From Tamarix chinensis (taxonomy: Eukaryota; Streptophyta; Magnoliopsida; Caryophyllales; Tamaricaceae), in assembly GCA_030549775.1 (NCBI GenBank), contig CM060181.1, positions 2,914,001 through 2,978,000 on the forward strand: a DNA stretch of 64,000 nt, written 5' to 3'. Below are positions 1 to 11,296 of this stretch, piece by piece. The notes under the pieces are model-generated. The model searched no databases and was not told the origin of the DNA. It was given only the letters and a program-made list of their open reading frames with translations. Each line of letters starts with the position of its first letter. Position 1 is the stretch's first letter. A program made the position numbers and the translations under genes.

Positions 1-639
1 GATATATAAAGCATACAAGTCACGTAACACATAGGGGCCTTAGCTACATCCTTACTAAACACTCATAAGTAGAGGTAAGTAGAGACTTACCTGGATCCGA
101 AGCTAGCTAAGCGAGGTAAGAGGGGGAGAGATCACTAGCTCGTGGATCCATGAGAAAGCTTTCCTAGATCCGATAGAAATCGAAAACTAAATTAGAAACT
201 ATCCTATCAATCAATAATTCACATATTCTAATTAAATAAACACAAACAACACAAATGATCTTTCTTAGAAAACGTGTCCCAAAATTCAGAACTTAAAAGC
301 ATAGCTTTATTAAGATTTAAGGTTAAAACTAAATCAAAACGGATTAACACAAATATCACTTGGGACATTTCAACTTAACTTGGAAAGCCCGAGAAAGAAT
401 AATCAATCATAAGTTAATTTATCGAAAATAACTTATTTATTAGGTTTTACAACTAATTAGGTAACCCAACCATTTACATAGAACCAAATCCAAACCGATT
501 AGGTTAAAACAGAATCTAAATGATTTAAAACCCAAAGATAGAATTTGATTAGATAAAATACACATAGCAAAATCAATTTTATAAAATCATCCCCGAAAAT
601 TAGGGTTTTTAATACTTAAACCACAAATCGGCCAAATCA

Positions 640-1480
640 CTTTGATTACCTCAAATTGATAGTTTTAAAACACAATTAAACTAATTTTAGATAAATCTAG
701 ACAATCAATTTCAATAAAACGATCTTCCGATAAATCAATTCCAGATGATCAATTTTCAAAATTAGGGTTTTAAAGTCCACGACATAAACTCAGGTAATTC
801 AAATCATTTAATTCTAATTAAAGATATTAGAATACAATTAGGATCATTTCAACTACTTTTATAAATTTAATTTTAGCAAAAAAACTATACAAAGAACAAT
901 TTCATAATCTCACTTGAAATCTAGGGTTTTAAGCCCGAAAATACGATTCGGTAAAATTCTATAAATTTAATCAAATTGAATGTTTAGAAATGTAATTAAA
1001 CACATTTTATAACATATCAATTAATCAATTGATCAAAACCGATAACAGAAATATCCAATTTAGCACAATTAGGGTTTTTGAGCGCGGAACGTAAATCCGA
1101 TCTATTCTTACCAAAACATATCAATTGACGATTCGGAAATGTAATTAAACATATTCTAATGTAATTTATATAGTCAATTGAATAAAATAACCCGATTACC
1201 CAAATCAATTTAAACCTGCGGGAGTTTTGACCTAAAAATCCAATTCTGATCAATTACGCACATTTTTCCCAAATCGACACTTCCAATATAAAATTAAATA
1301 CATTTTAAACAATATTATAAAATCAATTGAGCGGGACGGCTCAATTATACGACCCAATTTCATTATACCCAAAATCTGACCTAGGAATCAAATTCTGATA
1401 AAACCTGCATAAATTTCTCAAATTGACGGTTCCAAAATAAAATTAGATACATTTTAAAATATATTGTATAATCAATTTAT
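640..1480. repeat. Degenerate tandem repeat, period about 150-160 bp
   Basis: An anchor of the form ..AATTAAA-ACATTTT..ATCAATT recurs near 668, 831, 990, 1139, 1290 and 1438, with spacings of about 163, 159, 149, 151 and 148. Between anchors, other words recur in the same order, such as GACCTA..AATC..AATTCTGAT and AAATTGACGGTTCC. The repeat lies inside the LTR above and probably arose by local duplication there. Confidence 0.6.
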
Positions 1481-1689
1481 TAAAAATAGCTAAAACGGGC
1501 GAATCCGAAAAATTCGGGCATAACCCGGCCAAAAATCCAATTTTTCCGAAATCTCAACATAACAATACAATTAACCTATCCAAATCATTCTTACAGCACA
1601 TATATACACAATCAAACAATCAATTTAGCTTTTTATAAGCTAATTCACACTCAATTAATCAAATTAATATTAGGGTTTTCGAAAATTTA

Positions 1690-2076
1690 TACCAAACGAA
1701 ATTCAACGAATCGGGACAAGAGAAGGCGGGAGAAGCTTCGCCGGAGGTTGACCGGTGCTCGCCGACCATCACTCGAGCTCGCCGTGGCCGGACGGCGTCG
1801 TGGCCTGCGTGTCTCATCGCTGCTGCGGTGCTGCTGCTCCTGCGCGGCTGTTGTGCTGCGGTGGTCGGTCGTGGTGGCGAGGGGCAGCAGGTTGGAGGTC
1901 GACGGCCGGCGAAGAAGGAGCAGGGAGGAGTGGAGGAGCAAGGGAGGAGGTGAGGGAGGTCGGCTAGGGCTTCGGGCTGCAGAACAGGGAGCACGGGAAA
2001 GGGGTCGGGGTAGGGGAGAGAAGAGAGAAAGGAAAAGAAGGGGGCGGGGCACCGGTCGGGTAGGGCTGCGGGTTTC

Positions 2077-2099
<23 letters not shown>
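1690..2099. other. GC-rich island with trailing T run inside the LTR
   Basis: A stretch rich in GCC, GGCG and CTGCTG, unlike the AT-rich surroundings, ends in an uninterrupted T run at 2077-2099. Overlapping open frames exist on both strands, but their products are low-complexity Pro/Arg/Ser-rich and match nothing I recognise. I read it as LTR sequence, possibly the transcribed part, rather than a gene. Confidence 0.5.
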
Positions 2100-2107
<8 letters not shown>

Positions 2108-2950
2108 ACATATAAAATAAACTACTAAAAATTTAAAAACTATTATTGGGAGATTTTATCTAAAATTCATTAAATGAAAATTATTTCGTAAGGTTCTGAA
2201 GGCTTAAAATCGATATAAAGCTACATAAAGAATTTCGGAAACATTTTCGGAAAAACTTACCAACGTACGTAAAAATTTATATTATTTACGGAAATACATT
2301 ATAAGACCTCGAAATAATATTTAAAAGCATAAAAGTAAATATTTAAATTAAATTCTAATAAACCGAGACTAATTTAAATAATTTCCGAAATCGGTTTTTC
2401 GTAAACCAAAAAACGTAAAACGGAAGAAAATTAATTCCGGAAAGAAATTCGTAAATAAACTCCGAAATCTTTTTAATTTAAAACTTCTCGAATATATTAA
2501 CAATTTTCGAAAACGAATAAATTTAAAGTCGGAAATATTTTCTACGGATAAAATCATTAAAATAACTTTAACTATTTAAACAGAAATTTTATAATTTAAA
2601 TAATATATTTCGTTAACGAAATATAACTCCAAAATAAAGTCGTAATCACACGACGAAATTATAATCGAAAACGAATCTAAAATGTTAAAAATCAAAACAC
2701 AAGAAAGAAAGGGAATATATATTTTTAACCAAAAATCGATATCATAAGAATATAATAAAATCACGGTCGTGAACGAATTTGTCCAGAATGGTTCGCAACA
2801 GCAATGATTAATTAAATTCAAATATGAATTCGAAATCGTCGATAAATCCATAAAACAAATCAAAATTAAAATAATTAAATATTTACATCAAATTACGCTA
2901 ATAAAATCATTAAACTTAATAAATTTGGGTTTTAAAAATACGGGGTATTA

Positions 2951-3660
2951 CATCCTTACCTTCTCCTCACAGTCATTTGCACTATCTCCCATACTTCTCC
3001 CTACTTTTTTTGTTTTTATTTTTGATCCACCAAAAATCAGAGCCCTTGGTCTATGTCTTCTCCCCCATCCTCCTGAGCTTTCATTTGTAACCTTCCTTAG
3101 CTTTATCCTTCGTTATTTTTCCATTTGTGTCCAAATCATCTTTGTCAAAGCTCTACAACCTCTTCCTCCCCTGATTGAGCAACTCACATTGCTCCCCTAT
3201 TTGTTGCATCCAAACCTCATGCAAATACACCACTTGCCACAGCTTTACTTTGTCACATGAATTCTTCACATTATGCCCCCTCTACATGAGTATGTGAAAC
3301 AAACTCCCCTTTTTGCGTGATACATGGACATAACTAGCCTTGAGTTGCACCATTATTTCATGTTTCCAAACCGTACCAACGTGAGCCTCTGCTAATACAA
3401 CATTTACCTTACATGGCCCTTGGATGTTGCAACCCCTCTTCTTCATGATCTAGGCATACAACCATGCCCCTTGCTGCATGAGAAGGTGACACACTTCCTC
3501 TCTTGTGTCTCGAATAACTCACTCTACTAAGCCCTTGCAACTTGAGATACACCCATTGTTGCACCCTTATTGTGTTGTTGCCTCCTGTAGCTTCCTTTTC
3601 ATCAATTGTTTTCTATTACTTTTTTCTAGTTGCTTTTGGTTAATTTTGTTAATTTTTGTG
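2951..3660 (-). pseudogene. Interior remnant of the gypsy element beside the 1-2950 LTR
   Basis: A purine tract sits next to the LTR start. Around 3500-3580, one minus-strand frame reads QQWVYLKLQ followed by basic residues, which resembles the conserved GDWVYLKLQP motif in the integrase C-terminal region of Ty3/gypsy elements. The rest has many stops in all frames. Nothing further upstream in the element is recognisable, so the interior is truncated. The assignment rests on one short motif. Confidence 0.35.
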
Positions 3661-4300
3661 ATACATTATATGCTAATATAATTGTTTTGGTTAGTGCTTG
3701 CTTAGTTATTCCTTGAGATATCGTGGAGAAGATAATGCAATTGTACTATTGTGTGGTTTGGGTTTAGGTAAATCTAATAAATCATGAGATGAGTTTGTGT
3801 GTGAGCATCATAGGTTGTTTAGATCTTAAATCATATTGCAGTTTTATTTTATGCAAGTATTATGAAAGGTGTGACTATTGGAAGTATGGTCCTTATGTAG
3901 ATAGGATATGTTCAATCTGCTATTACTTATGAGATGTATGCATATGAAATATGTAACAAGGTTAACATATGCATGGATAGGGTTTATTATGGTATGTCAC
4001 CTTACCAAGTTATTATGTTATGCCATGCTAAGTGTTCCATGATTATTGTTGCATGTTGCAGCTAGGGTTGGATTATGCATATACAACATGATAACAAGCA
4101 TGCATGATTTGGGTTATGTTGCCATAATTACTATATGTATAATCTAAGGTTTGAAATGTTTTCTTATGTGCACCATGATGCTAAATACTATCCTACATGT
4201 TGAATCATGCTATAAATCTGTATGTATATGTTGCATGGAATACATGACACGTTATAAATTTATGATTAGGGTTTATACATGTACGTTTTGAAATGCATGA
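3661..4300. other. AT-rich spacer, no gene seen
   Basis: TG/AT-rich sequence with many ATGCAT and CATGCAT words and no supported reading frame. It is either the pre-insertion flank of the gypsy element at 4301 or unrecognised decayed repeat. The last five bases before the element are CATGA, nearly matching CATGC after its far end. Confidence 0.5.
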
Positions 4301-5064
4301 TGGAACGAGTCTTTATGTGTTAATGAAGATTTGAATTTTGGTGGAAGGTGTAGGATTGACGACTGCTATGGAATAAGGAGGAAATAATATATTCAAGAAA
4401 GAATTAATAAATTATTCAACAATAATTTCAACATTTGAATGTCACCCTATCTAAGATTACTCTAAGTATTCTTAGATAGGATTATTCAATCATAGAAGAG
4501 AGGAATAGCCAAGTGTAACACTTACATTAGATTTCAATATATTCAACCAATAGTTACAATTATGTTGACACCATGCTTATATAGGAAGTCTTACATTGCT
4601 AACTAGCACACCAATTTAGTCACATAACACACAGAGAGCTAACTAGCACATAAACTGGTATTCACAATATAATTATACCGTATATAATACATGAATCAAT
4701 AAAGACTATTACAAACAAAGCAAGATAATTAGTACATGAAAACAACTAACAAGAACCCTAATTAAAATAATGATGTTGACTTGAAATGTTGACTAGGTCT
4801 CTTGAGTTATGGTGTTGGCTTGCATGTAGATAGCTTCATTTGTAATAGCTTGTAACACATGAAATATTATATATGTTGACATACTTAAAGGCTTGATCTT
4901 TTTCCAGCAAATATGTCACATACCTCCAAGAATGAATTAAAATAAACTCATTAAGGTTAATCATATTATTAATATCATTATAGAAGATAAATAATGTGAT
5001 CAGTTCCATAATAAAGTATGTCAAATCTTTATCATATTGAGGATCTATGGAGGCTCTTGCATCA
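4301..5064 (-). repeat. 3' LTR of the 4301-16548 gypsy element
   Basis: Matches 15807-16548 along most of its length. Shared words include CACCCTATCTAAGATTACTC, TTCTTAGATAGGATTATTCA and GAGGATCTATGGAGGCTC. On the plus strand it begins TGGAACGAGTC and ends GCATCA. A purine tract read on the minus strand (TTTGGGGAGAA, plus 5065-5075) abuts the LTR start, which identifies this copy as the downstream LTR. Confidence 0.85.
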
Positions 5065-5401
5065 TTCTCCCCAAATTGAGAAAAATTTGTTCTCACATTG
5101 ACATCACTAAATAAAGGAGACAAATGACCAACACTAAATGTTATCGAAACATCATTGTATGATTCTAGAAGTTCAAGTTTGTAAGCATTTTCTCCAAATT
5201 TTTAAGGGTTTCAAATGGTCTATCTGCTCTTGACATTTTTTTTATGTTTTATTAGATTAGGAAATCTTTGTTTTTTACAAATGTCACCACAATAAATCAC
5301 CAGGAGAAAATACCTATTGAGTGTGATATTTGTTATTTTGTTTTTGGTATATTGCATTGACTCGCTCTATGTTACCCTTGATTTGTTGATGAAGCTTTTG
5401 G
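5065..5401 (-). pseudogene. Integrase C-terminal remnant of the gypsy pol gene
   Basis: Minus-strand frames just inside the LTR show, in pieces, a region like FSPGDLLW, then RADRPFETL, then LSPLFSDVNVRTNFSQFGEN. These resemble the integrase C-terminal domain and polyprotein tail of plant Ty3/gypsy elements (GDLV..L, GPFEIL, NVSDLSPY...LRTN). The segment sits on the far side of the CACTA insertion from the integrase core at 11297-11659, so one gene is split by that insertion. Several stops and shifts make it non-functional. Confidence 0.6.
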
Positions 5402-5414
5402 AAGCACTACCCTG

Positions 5415-6110
5415 AAAAGCGGTTTTAATAACAGTTATTTTATAGTTTTAATAATGATTTTAAACCATTATTAAACCGTCCGTTATTAAATCTTTAATAA
5501 CGGTTCATAATCGTTATCAAATATATAAAAAACCCCATGAATATGAGCATAAACTTTATATTTAATAACGGTTTTTAAGAAACAACCATTGTTAAAAAAA
5601 GGTTTTACTAACTGTTCTTCCATAAAACCATTGTTAAAAACAAGGTTTCAATAACGGTTTAAAAAAAACCGTTGTGGAAAACCAGGTTTTAATAACAGTT
5701 ATTACAACAACCGTTGTTAAAACATTATCGAATTAGGGTTTCAGTTATTGCTTATGCATTTATTAAACCATAATACGTATTAAATGAGCATAAATTTGAG
5801 ATTAAACACACATTTTAATAACAGTTCTTATAAATACCGTTATTAAAACCTAGGTTTTAATAACGGTATTCATTAGAACCGTTATTAAAACGTAGGTTTT
5901 TAGCAGAACTATTATTAAAGCCTAAGTTTTGATAACATCTTTTATAAGAACTATTATTAAGACTCTATCATCCAATTAGGGTTTTGGTTATTGATTATGC
6001 TTTTATTAAACCCTAATACGTATTAACTGAGCATAAATTTGAGATGCAATATTGGGTTTTAATAACGGTTCTTAATAATAACCGTTATTAAAACTACAGT
6101 TTTTTTAATG
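5415..6110. repeat. Left subterminal repeat zone of the CACTA element
   Basis: More than a dozen copies, in both orientations, of a short word of the form TTTTAATAACGGTT or AACCGTTATTAAAA, often as facing pairs about 10-20 bp apart. In En/Spm-type elements, subterminal repeats of this kind bind the element's DNA-binding protein. That role is inferred here from position and layout. Confidence 0.75.
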
Positions 6111-7085
6111 CTTTTTCTGTTTTGTTTCTACCCACATATACAGTTGTATGTTCAAATAATTACCGAATCTGCATTGTAAAACAACATCAATTCATAACAA
6201 ATCTGCAATCACACCATAATTTCAATCAATCTCTAATTAGTATGCATGTTTTAATACACCGGACATACTCAGGAATAAAAATTTCTAGGCATACCACAAC
6301 TTGGTAGCTCTACACCCCAAAGTAAAAAGTTCATAAATCTAGCCTAGAAGACCAAAAAACATAGACGAAATACAAACCTAAACATGCATGTAGAATATAT
6401 AGATCTCTACCTAATACCGAATGAATGAGTGCATGTGCTTGGCCCATTGGTATCTAACTTCATCAATTTTATCAACATTGTATTGCTGGCCTTATAGTCA
6501 TCGGTAAAAAACTATAATGCCCAAGTTTTGATTAATATACAATTAGCACTTACGTCAAGTACCAAACATATATGTCATGATTCATTAATGGAAAAATATC
6601 GAAAAGCAAACATACATGGCTTGGATCTATGTTGACCGATCTGTTCTGGACTATCAGATCCATTGCTCTACATACATAGTATCCACAACCATTGTTGTTT
6701 TGCTGTTGTAGACACTGTCAAATGAATTTAGTTAGCTCTCTAACTATTATATATTAATTTGAATTAAAATAAAATACAAAATAGTTGTCTTCCTACATAC
6801 TATGACATGCTCATATTGAAGATTCTTTGGGTCTGGGACACCATTCCCACCTCTCCTTTGATACGCAGTCCGTAGTGTCCTAATAAATAGAGTTGGATAC
6901 ACAATATTGTAAGTATATATACCTCAAATAATGAAAGTAGAATATAAGTATAAATAAGCTAATGAAGTAAGAAGTGAAAAGTATACTAACATGTCGATAA
7001 ATTCCTTCCCACCACGATGAGCGACTTTAAAAGGCACGTCATAGGTTCGAAGGGAATCAAACACATAGAATTTATTAAGATCAGG
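6111..7085. other. CACTA interior without recognisable coding
   Basis: AT-rich sequence between the left subterminal repeats and the last recognisable piece of the element's gene. I see no supported frame. It probably contains the 3' untranslated part of the minus-strand gene and introns. Confidence 0.4.
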
Positions 7086-7286
7086 TCAGACGGCATACAA
7101 AACCCAATGTTCATTTGCGAGGTGAGGAATGAGATAGATCTTTTTGTGTCCCTCAATCAAAATGTGATCCGCTGAATAGTTTATGTGTCTACCCTCTCTT
7201 ATTGTATTACCGTCAGCTATGTAGTATGGGCATACAAACATAATAGAGGACAGTATTCCCTCCATCACAGCACGATTAGTTACCAA
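7086..7286 (-). pseudogene. Ulp1-like (C48) cysteine protease fragment of the CACTA gene
   Basis: A 66-residue frame contains IMFVCPYYIADGNT, then KKIYLIPHLANEHWVLYAV. The pattern of a hydrophobic strand, then HW(V/I)L, resembles the start of the catalytic region of Ulp1/SENP-type proteases, where the His of the H-W motif is catalytic. Ulp1-like domains are often found in plant CACTA and Mutator-type element genes. The downstream Asp and Cys parts are not visible in this frame. Placement downstream of the Transposase_24-like part suggests the 3' portion of the same gene. Confidence 0.5.
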
Positions 7287-7553
7287 CCCATGATTGAAAA
7301 TAACAATGCATATTTGTTAATAACTAATAACTCATATAAGAGGTCATAAAAATTCCAATTGTACAAGTTAAGAGTACTAAAATCTCAAAATGAAATAATA
7401 CTTATGCGACATAGATGGAAACACTCATGGTTGACATCCATTCCTGATTATAAATGTCGCTTATGTCAACCGTCGATACCATGTAAGTAGCATCGTCCCT
7501 CCCAACATACTCAGGATGACAATCAATGGCATAAAAATACAATAAAGCTATTG

Positions 7554-7751
7554 CTAGTGGAGGTTGGCTTTTCTCTGAAGAAGGAATCTTTTGTGGGGCA
7601 ACTGATTTTTCAAATTTAGCTCTCTTTCCTTTAGCAGCGCCCTCTTTTGTGTTGCTTGTTTTTCTAGTACCTCTCTTGGTTTTACTAGCAGGAGCAGTCT
7701 TCCTTTTCGATTCCTTAATTGATAATATTCAACAAAATATGTAATGAGCAT
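7554..7751 (-). pseudogene. Basic linker segment of the CACTA gene
   Basis: A 65-residue frame rich in Lys, Arg, Gln and Leu (for example KPREVLEKQATQKRALLKEREL), possibly a nuclear-localisation or coiled linker segment. It lies between the AWP-motif segment and the Ulp1-like segment, on the same strand. No domain is recognised, and its membership in the gene rests on position. Confidence 0.3.
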
Positions 7752-7762
7752 ATATATATATA

Positions 7763-8071
7763 TTAAAAAGGTATGAATAGTGTAATAAAGATGTCGAATA
7801 TCAATACCTCTTTAGTAGTAAGACGTATTTGATCCGCTGGCCAAGCCACGAATCTTCCATGAGCTTCTAGCACTATGGTTACCTCATCGCCCTCTTTATA
7901 ATAAGGTAAGTGCGCACTGCCAATGATTGGAGTATCAATACTCACCGGCCTTGTATTTAGGGCTAAATTGTACCCGTTGATTGTTTGCGTTTGGGTACTG
8001 TGACTGATGTGGACCCTTCCTTTCGCCAAAAGTGTTGAAAGGTCATTCGCTAACAAGTCACATTTATGCAA
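7763..8071 (-). pseudogene. Conserved CACTA ORF segment with FVAWPAD motif
   Basis: A 102-residue frame has LLAKGRVHISHS near the start and ends in GDEVTIVLEAHGRFVAWPADQIRL. The (V/F)AWPxDxV-type ending is a conserved block seen in proteins encoded by plant CACTA elements, between the Transposase_24 part and the protease part. The flank at the 5' side (plus 8072-8097) may be an intron. I assign it by motif memory and gene order only. Confidence 0.5.
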
Positions 8072-8097
8072 ACCCTAAACAAAAATATAACACATTA

Positions 8098-8394
8098 TTA
8101 ATTATTTATTACACCGAATACATTTAATAACAATTCATAGTTTGTAATGCTTACCTCGGGAAGAGTACAAAGACGTGCATTAGCTTCACAACTATCTCTA
8201 ACGCTATTTACATTAGGTATGTGAAGCTGATCATGATCTACTGAATCGGATGGCTTATACCCTTGAGATTTAATAAATGACAACTCTTGCTCTATTGTTT
8301 CCATCCATTCAAATGCCATGTTTAATTTCTGGGTGAGGATGGCGGCTTGCTCATTAGTGCTATGTGAACCACGAGATCGACCACATATGCTCAT
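8098..8394 (-). pseudogene. Middle segment of the CACTA gene (coiled, Gln/Glu-rich)
   Basis: A 98-residue frame with SRGSHSTNEQAAILTQKLNMAFEWMETIEQELSF in pieces, helical in character. It lies just downstream of the Transposase_24-like part in the same orientation. Segments with HST(N/E) followed by a helical stretch are common after the Transposase_24 domain. Confidence is limited because no invariant residues can be named. Confidence 0.4.
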
Positions 8395-8994
8395 TCTCGT
8401 AACACCTAATCCAAGACCCCTGTGTCTTCTTGGGTGTTCTACAATTCATGTAGCCTGGGATACAATGCTATATTGGTCCACCCCCTCCTCACCATCTGAC
8501 GTTTCAAGTTCATCCTGTAATGTATATAATATATGTAAATTTAACTTATAGGAATAAGCATAATATAATACTTTTCTAAAAGAAAACTAAGCAGGGTTCT
8601 AGATATCTAAAAACTTATAATTTTTTTGGCTACAACATCTACGTATTCATTAATATATCCATCTCTTGTTGCTTTAGCCTTCTTCCATAATGTACCAATA
8701 TTGATGGACGAGGTACATGGGTCCAAGTCTTGGGGTAGGAGCTACAAATCAAAAAATATTCTTAATTAAGAATATTATTATAAAATTCAACATTTACATG
8801 TAAATAAATAAATCACAAAATGCAGACCAACTCCTTTTCAAGGCCCGCATAGCCTTTGTGAGCCATATTATGCTGGTATTTATTTTACTTCGTAATCTCT
8901 TTATTTTGGTTACTTTTTTCCTATGTGACAAGATAAAACATAGTCACATGGTTATATTAATATTAAGCATAATACTGAGATCAATATAAAAAGT

Positions 8995-9231
8995 TTAATT
9001 GTTATCTAACAAATACCTTAAAATACCTCGTAAGACGATATGCAATAAATTGGTTCCAACTTTCTTCATCGATGAAACCATATGATTTGGGTGGGTTCTA
9101 CCATAGATAACCATCCTTTTTATATACATTTTCATAGGAGCTAAATATGATCTAAATGTTCTTAGACGCTCCCCACAATGTCTAATAAGCCATTTCTTCC
9201 TACTCTCTGGGACATTGAACACTCTCTGCAA
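8995..9231 (-). pseudogene. Transposase_24-like fragment (plant Ptta/En/Spm family)
   Basis: The 78-residue frame reads, in pieces, FNVPESRKKWLIRHCGERLRTFRSYL. This fits the (F/Y)xxPE..(K/R)xWxxxxxGxxWRxxKxxL pattern of the plant Ptta/En/Spm-family transposase-associated domain (Pfam Transposase_24). The family is encoded by CACTA elements and is thought to bind the element ends, a role inferred from TNPA-like proteins. Flanking frames at 9364-9585 and 8098-8394 continue the gene. Stops and probable intron boundaries leave no continuous frame. Confidence 0.6.
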
Positions 9232-9363
9232 AATAAGACATGTAGATGTATACCGATGTTAATGTAATAAAATTAATAACATTTGACATACGAAAATGAT
9301 TACATAAAATAGCATATTTACCGTTATTTCTTACCAAATATGCTCCTTATGACTCTTTGAAAC

Positions 9364-9585
9364 CTACTTCCAATTATTATAGGAGATAGGAACACGGTTA
9401 CGAGTCACAAGTGAAATGTAAGTCAAGAATATGTCTGCGTAAGGGCTAATGGGAAGATTGTAAGTATTCCATCCCAACTCGACTAATTCTCCTTTATTCC
9501 TCATGTCTATGATGATTCTCATAATTATAGGTCCTCTTTTCCCTTCGTCATCACTAGTGTCCCTATCAATCTTTTTGTTGGCCAT
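9364..9585 (-). pseudogene. N-terminal exon of the CACTA Transposase_24-type gene
   Basis: The frame starts MANKKIDRDTSDDEGKRG, then NKGELVELGWNTYNLPISPYADIFLTYISLVTRNRVPISYNNW. The GKRG-basic start and the ending pattern, residues to VP..Y..W, are typical of the region just upstream of the Transposase_24 core in CACTA-encoded proteins. It is the most upstream recognisable piece, and ATG at 9585 is a plausible start. The stretch upstream to the right terminus would hold the promoter and leader. Confidence 0.5.
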
Positions 9586-9765
9586 ATCTCTATAAAAAAA
9601 ATTATGTTAGAATGTTATGTATTGAGCGAATGTTATGTATTGAACATAATGTACCATTATATTATCAATACGAATCATGCTTAGAATGAATTAATCTCAA
9701 ATGTATCATGTTATTCTATATATATATATATATAGAATCATGCTAACATGTTTCCAAAAAGATAT

Positions 9766-9895
9766 TAATACTAACCCTAACCCATATTAACCATAATAAA
9801 CGATAAACCCTAACCCTAACTAATTAACCATAATTTATTATAATAAAACCTAACCCTAAACCTCAAAAAACCCTAATCCTAAACCTAGCTAACTA
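9766..9895. repeat. Telomere-like AACCCTAA words upstream of the CACTA gene
   Basis: About eight degenerate copies of AACCCTAA or AAACCCTA occur within 130 bp. Plant promoters and 5' leaders often carry such 'telo-box' words. Here they lie just upstream, on the minus strand, of the gene's first exon at 9585. A promoter role is inference. A (TTA)n run follows at about 9926-9958. Confidence 0.5.
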
Positions 9896-9920
9896 TAATT
9901 AAACCATAATATATAAATCA

Positions 9921-9959
<39 letters not shown>

Positions 9960-10779
9960 CATACATAATTATTTCTCTCTATTTAATTACTCACTTTTAT
10001 ATATTCCTTATTTTCTATATCTATTTAATCCTCATCAAATAGCAATCATTAACATATGCATCTCTAATTGAAATTTTCATTTAATGATGTGCATATGTAA
10101 AATATATTTTCATTTCATTATATGACATTTCTTATATCTTATTGCTAGTGTTCTATACTTATTAATGTAAATGTGTGTATGTATATAGTTTTTATGAGTG
10201 AAAATGTATATAATTCTACACTCACATTCATATTATATATATATGTAAAGGTCTTGGCCAACACATGAATTTGTTAATATATAAAAATAATGCAGCAAAT
10301 TTAATAACGAACAGCAACATTTTCAACCAACACATTCAACAACACATTTTCGAACGACAAATTGTAATTTTTCAATTACAAAAAAACGCAACCCTGTAGC
10401 AATATGCATGCATTTATATATATATATATATATAAGTAGATAAAAAGTTGCAAGAGGAAGAACAAACACATACGTAAAGTGAGCTAGCTACAAACACGAC
10501 GGTGAGCAAGTTGAGAGCAGCAAGGGCCTACAAACACGATGGAGGATGAAGGTACAAGTACTGGCTAGCTAGGTTCAGAACAATGACAGCACACACATGC
10601 AAAGCTGAAAATGGCAAAGGGGTGGTGGAGAGTTAGCAGTGCGAGGATTTCCCTTACTTGAGAGGAGCCGGAGTGGTGGTGTAAGGGTTTGCACGGAGAA
10701 GGAGAGTAAGAGAATGAAGGTAGAGAGAGCCTAAAATTTTTGGCACGAAACAGAACTGAGTGAAATAAAAGTTTAATTT

Positions 10780-11055
10780 TGGAGTTTTAATAACGTTTCT
10801 TTCATGAACAGTTATTAAAACTTTCAGACTTCTAACAACGGTTCTTCTATGAACCGTTATTAAAACCTCTTTTAATAACGGTTTTAATTGAACTATTATT
10901 AAAACATCTGTGCAAATTTTAACGTTACTCTTTTAATAACGGTTTTTAACTATAACTGTTATCAAAACTATCTCGCTCATTAATTTTAACGTGTTTGAAA
11001 ACGGTTTTTGAACCACTGTTATTAATGTCCCATTATTATTTCCCGTTTTCGTAGT
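10780..11055. repeat. Right subterminal repeat zone of the CACTA element
   Basis: Repeated AATAACGGTT/AACCGTTATTAAAA words in both orientations, the mirror of the zone at 5415-6110, ending at the terminal GTAGTG. The spacing and word are the same as on the left side, confirming that both ends belong to one element. Confidence 0.75.
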
Positions 11056-11296
11056 AGTGAAGAACTCTACTCATTCCTTGGCCTCATAGCTTTTAAGTTT
11101 GCTTGTATTTTAGGGTACCATAACAATTAATATGTAAGAATTCACTCCATACACAATCTTGAATGGACTTGAATAAGTTGTACTTGAAGGACTTTGATTA
11201 TATGCAAAATATGCATGAGCTAACTTTATATTCCAATTCTTACTACTTTTACTTACCAATCCTTGTAAAAAAGTGTCATGAGTACGGTTTGTAACT

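Larger units (their letters stand above)
1..2950 (-). mobile_element. Truncated LTR of a minus-strand Ty3/gypsy element
   Basis: Read on the minus strand, an LTR begins at 2950 with TGTAATACCCCG. It is preceded (plus 2951-2970) by a purine-rich tract, GAGGAGAAGGTAAGGA, as expected for a polypurine tract beside a 3' LTR. The body is AT-rich with one GC-rich island (about 1690-2075) followed by a T run at 2077-2099. The same layout is seen in the other long gypsy LTRs of this window. The LTR runs off the left edge, so its other end and any target duplication cannot be seen. Family assignment rests on the terminal sequence and layout only. Confidence 0.6.
5405..11059 (-). mobile_element. CACTA (En/Spm) DNA transposon inserted in the gypsy element
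   Basis: The left end reads CACTACCCTGAAAAGCGG. The reverse complement of the right end reads CACTACTACGAAAACGGG, a classic CACTA inverted terminus. The 3-bp target duplication AAG flanks both sides (5402-5404 and 11060-11062). Both subterminal zones are packed with AATAACGGTT/AACCGTTATT repeats. A minus-strand gene, now broken, lies at about 7080-9585 with Transposase_24-like and Ulp1-like parts. No TNP2-type transposase segment is recognisable, so the element is probably non-autonomous or internally deleted. Confidence 0.9.

Noticed and set aside
1659..2128. Overlapping open frames of 121-150 codons on both strands
   Set aside because: They coincide with a GC-rich island and T run inside an LTR. 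The products are low-complexity Pro/Arg/Ser and no splice or domain evidence supports a gene.
9766..9895. Interstitial telomere
   Set aside because: Units are too few and degenerate, and lie in a CACTA gene upstream region.
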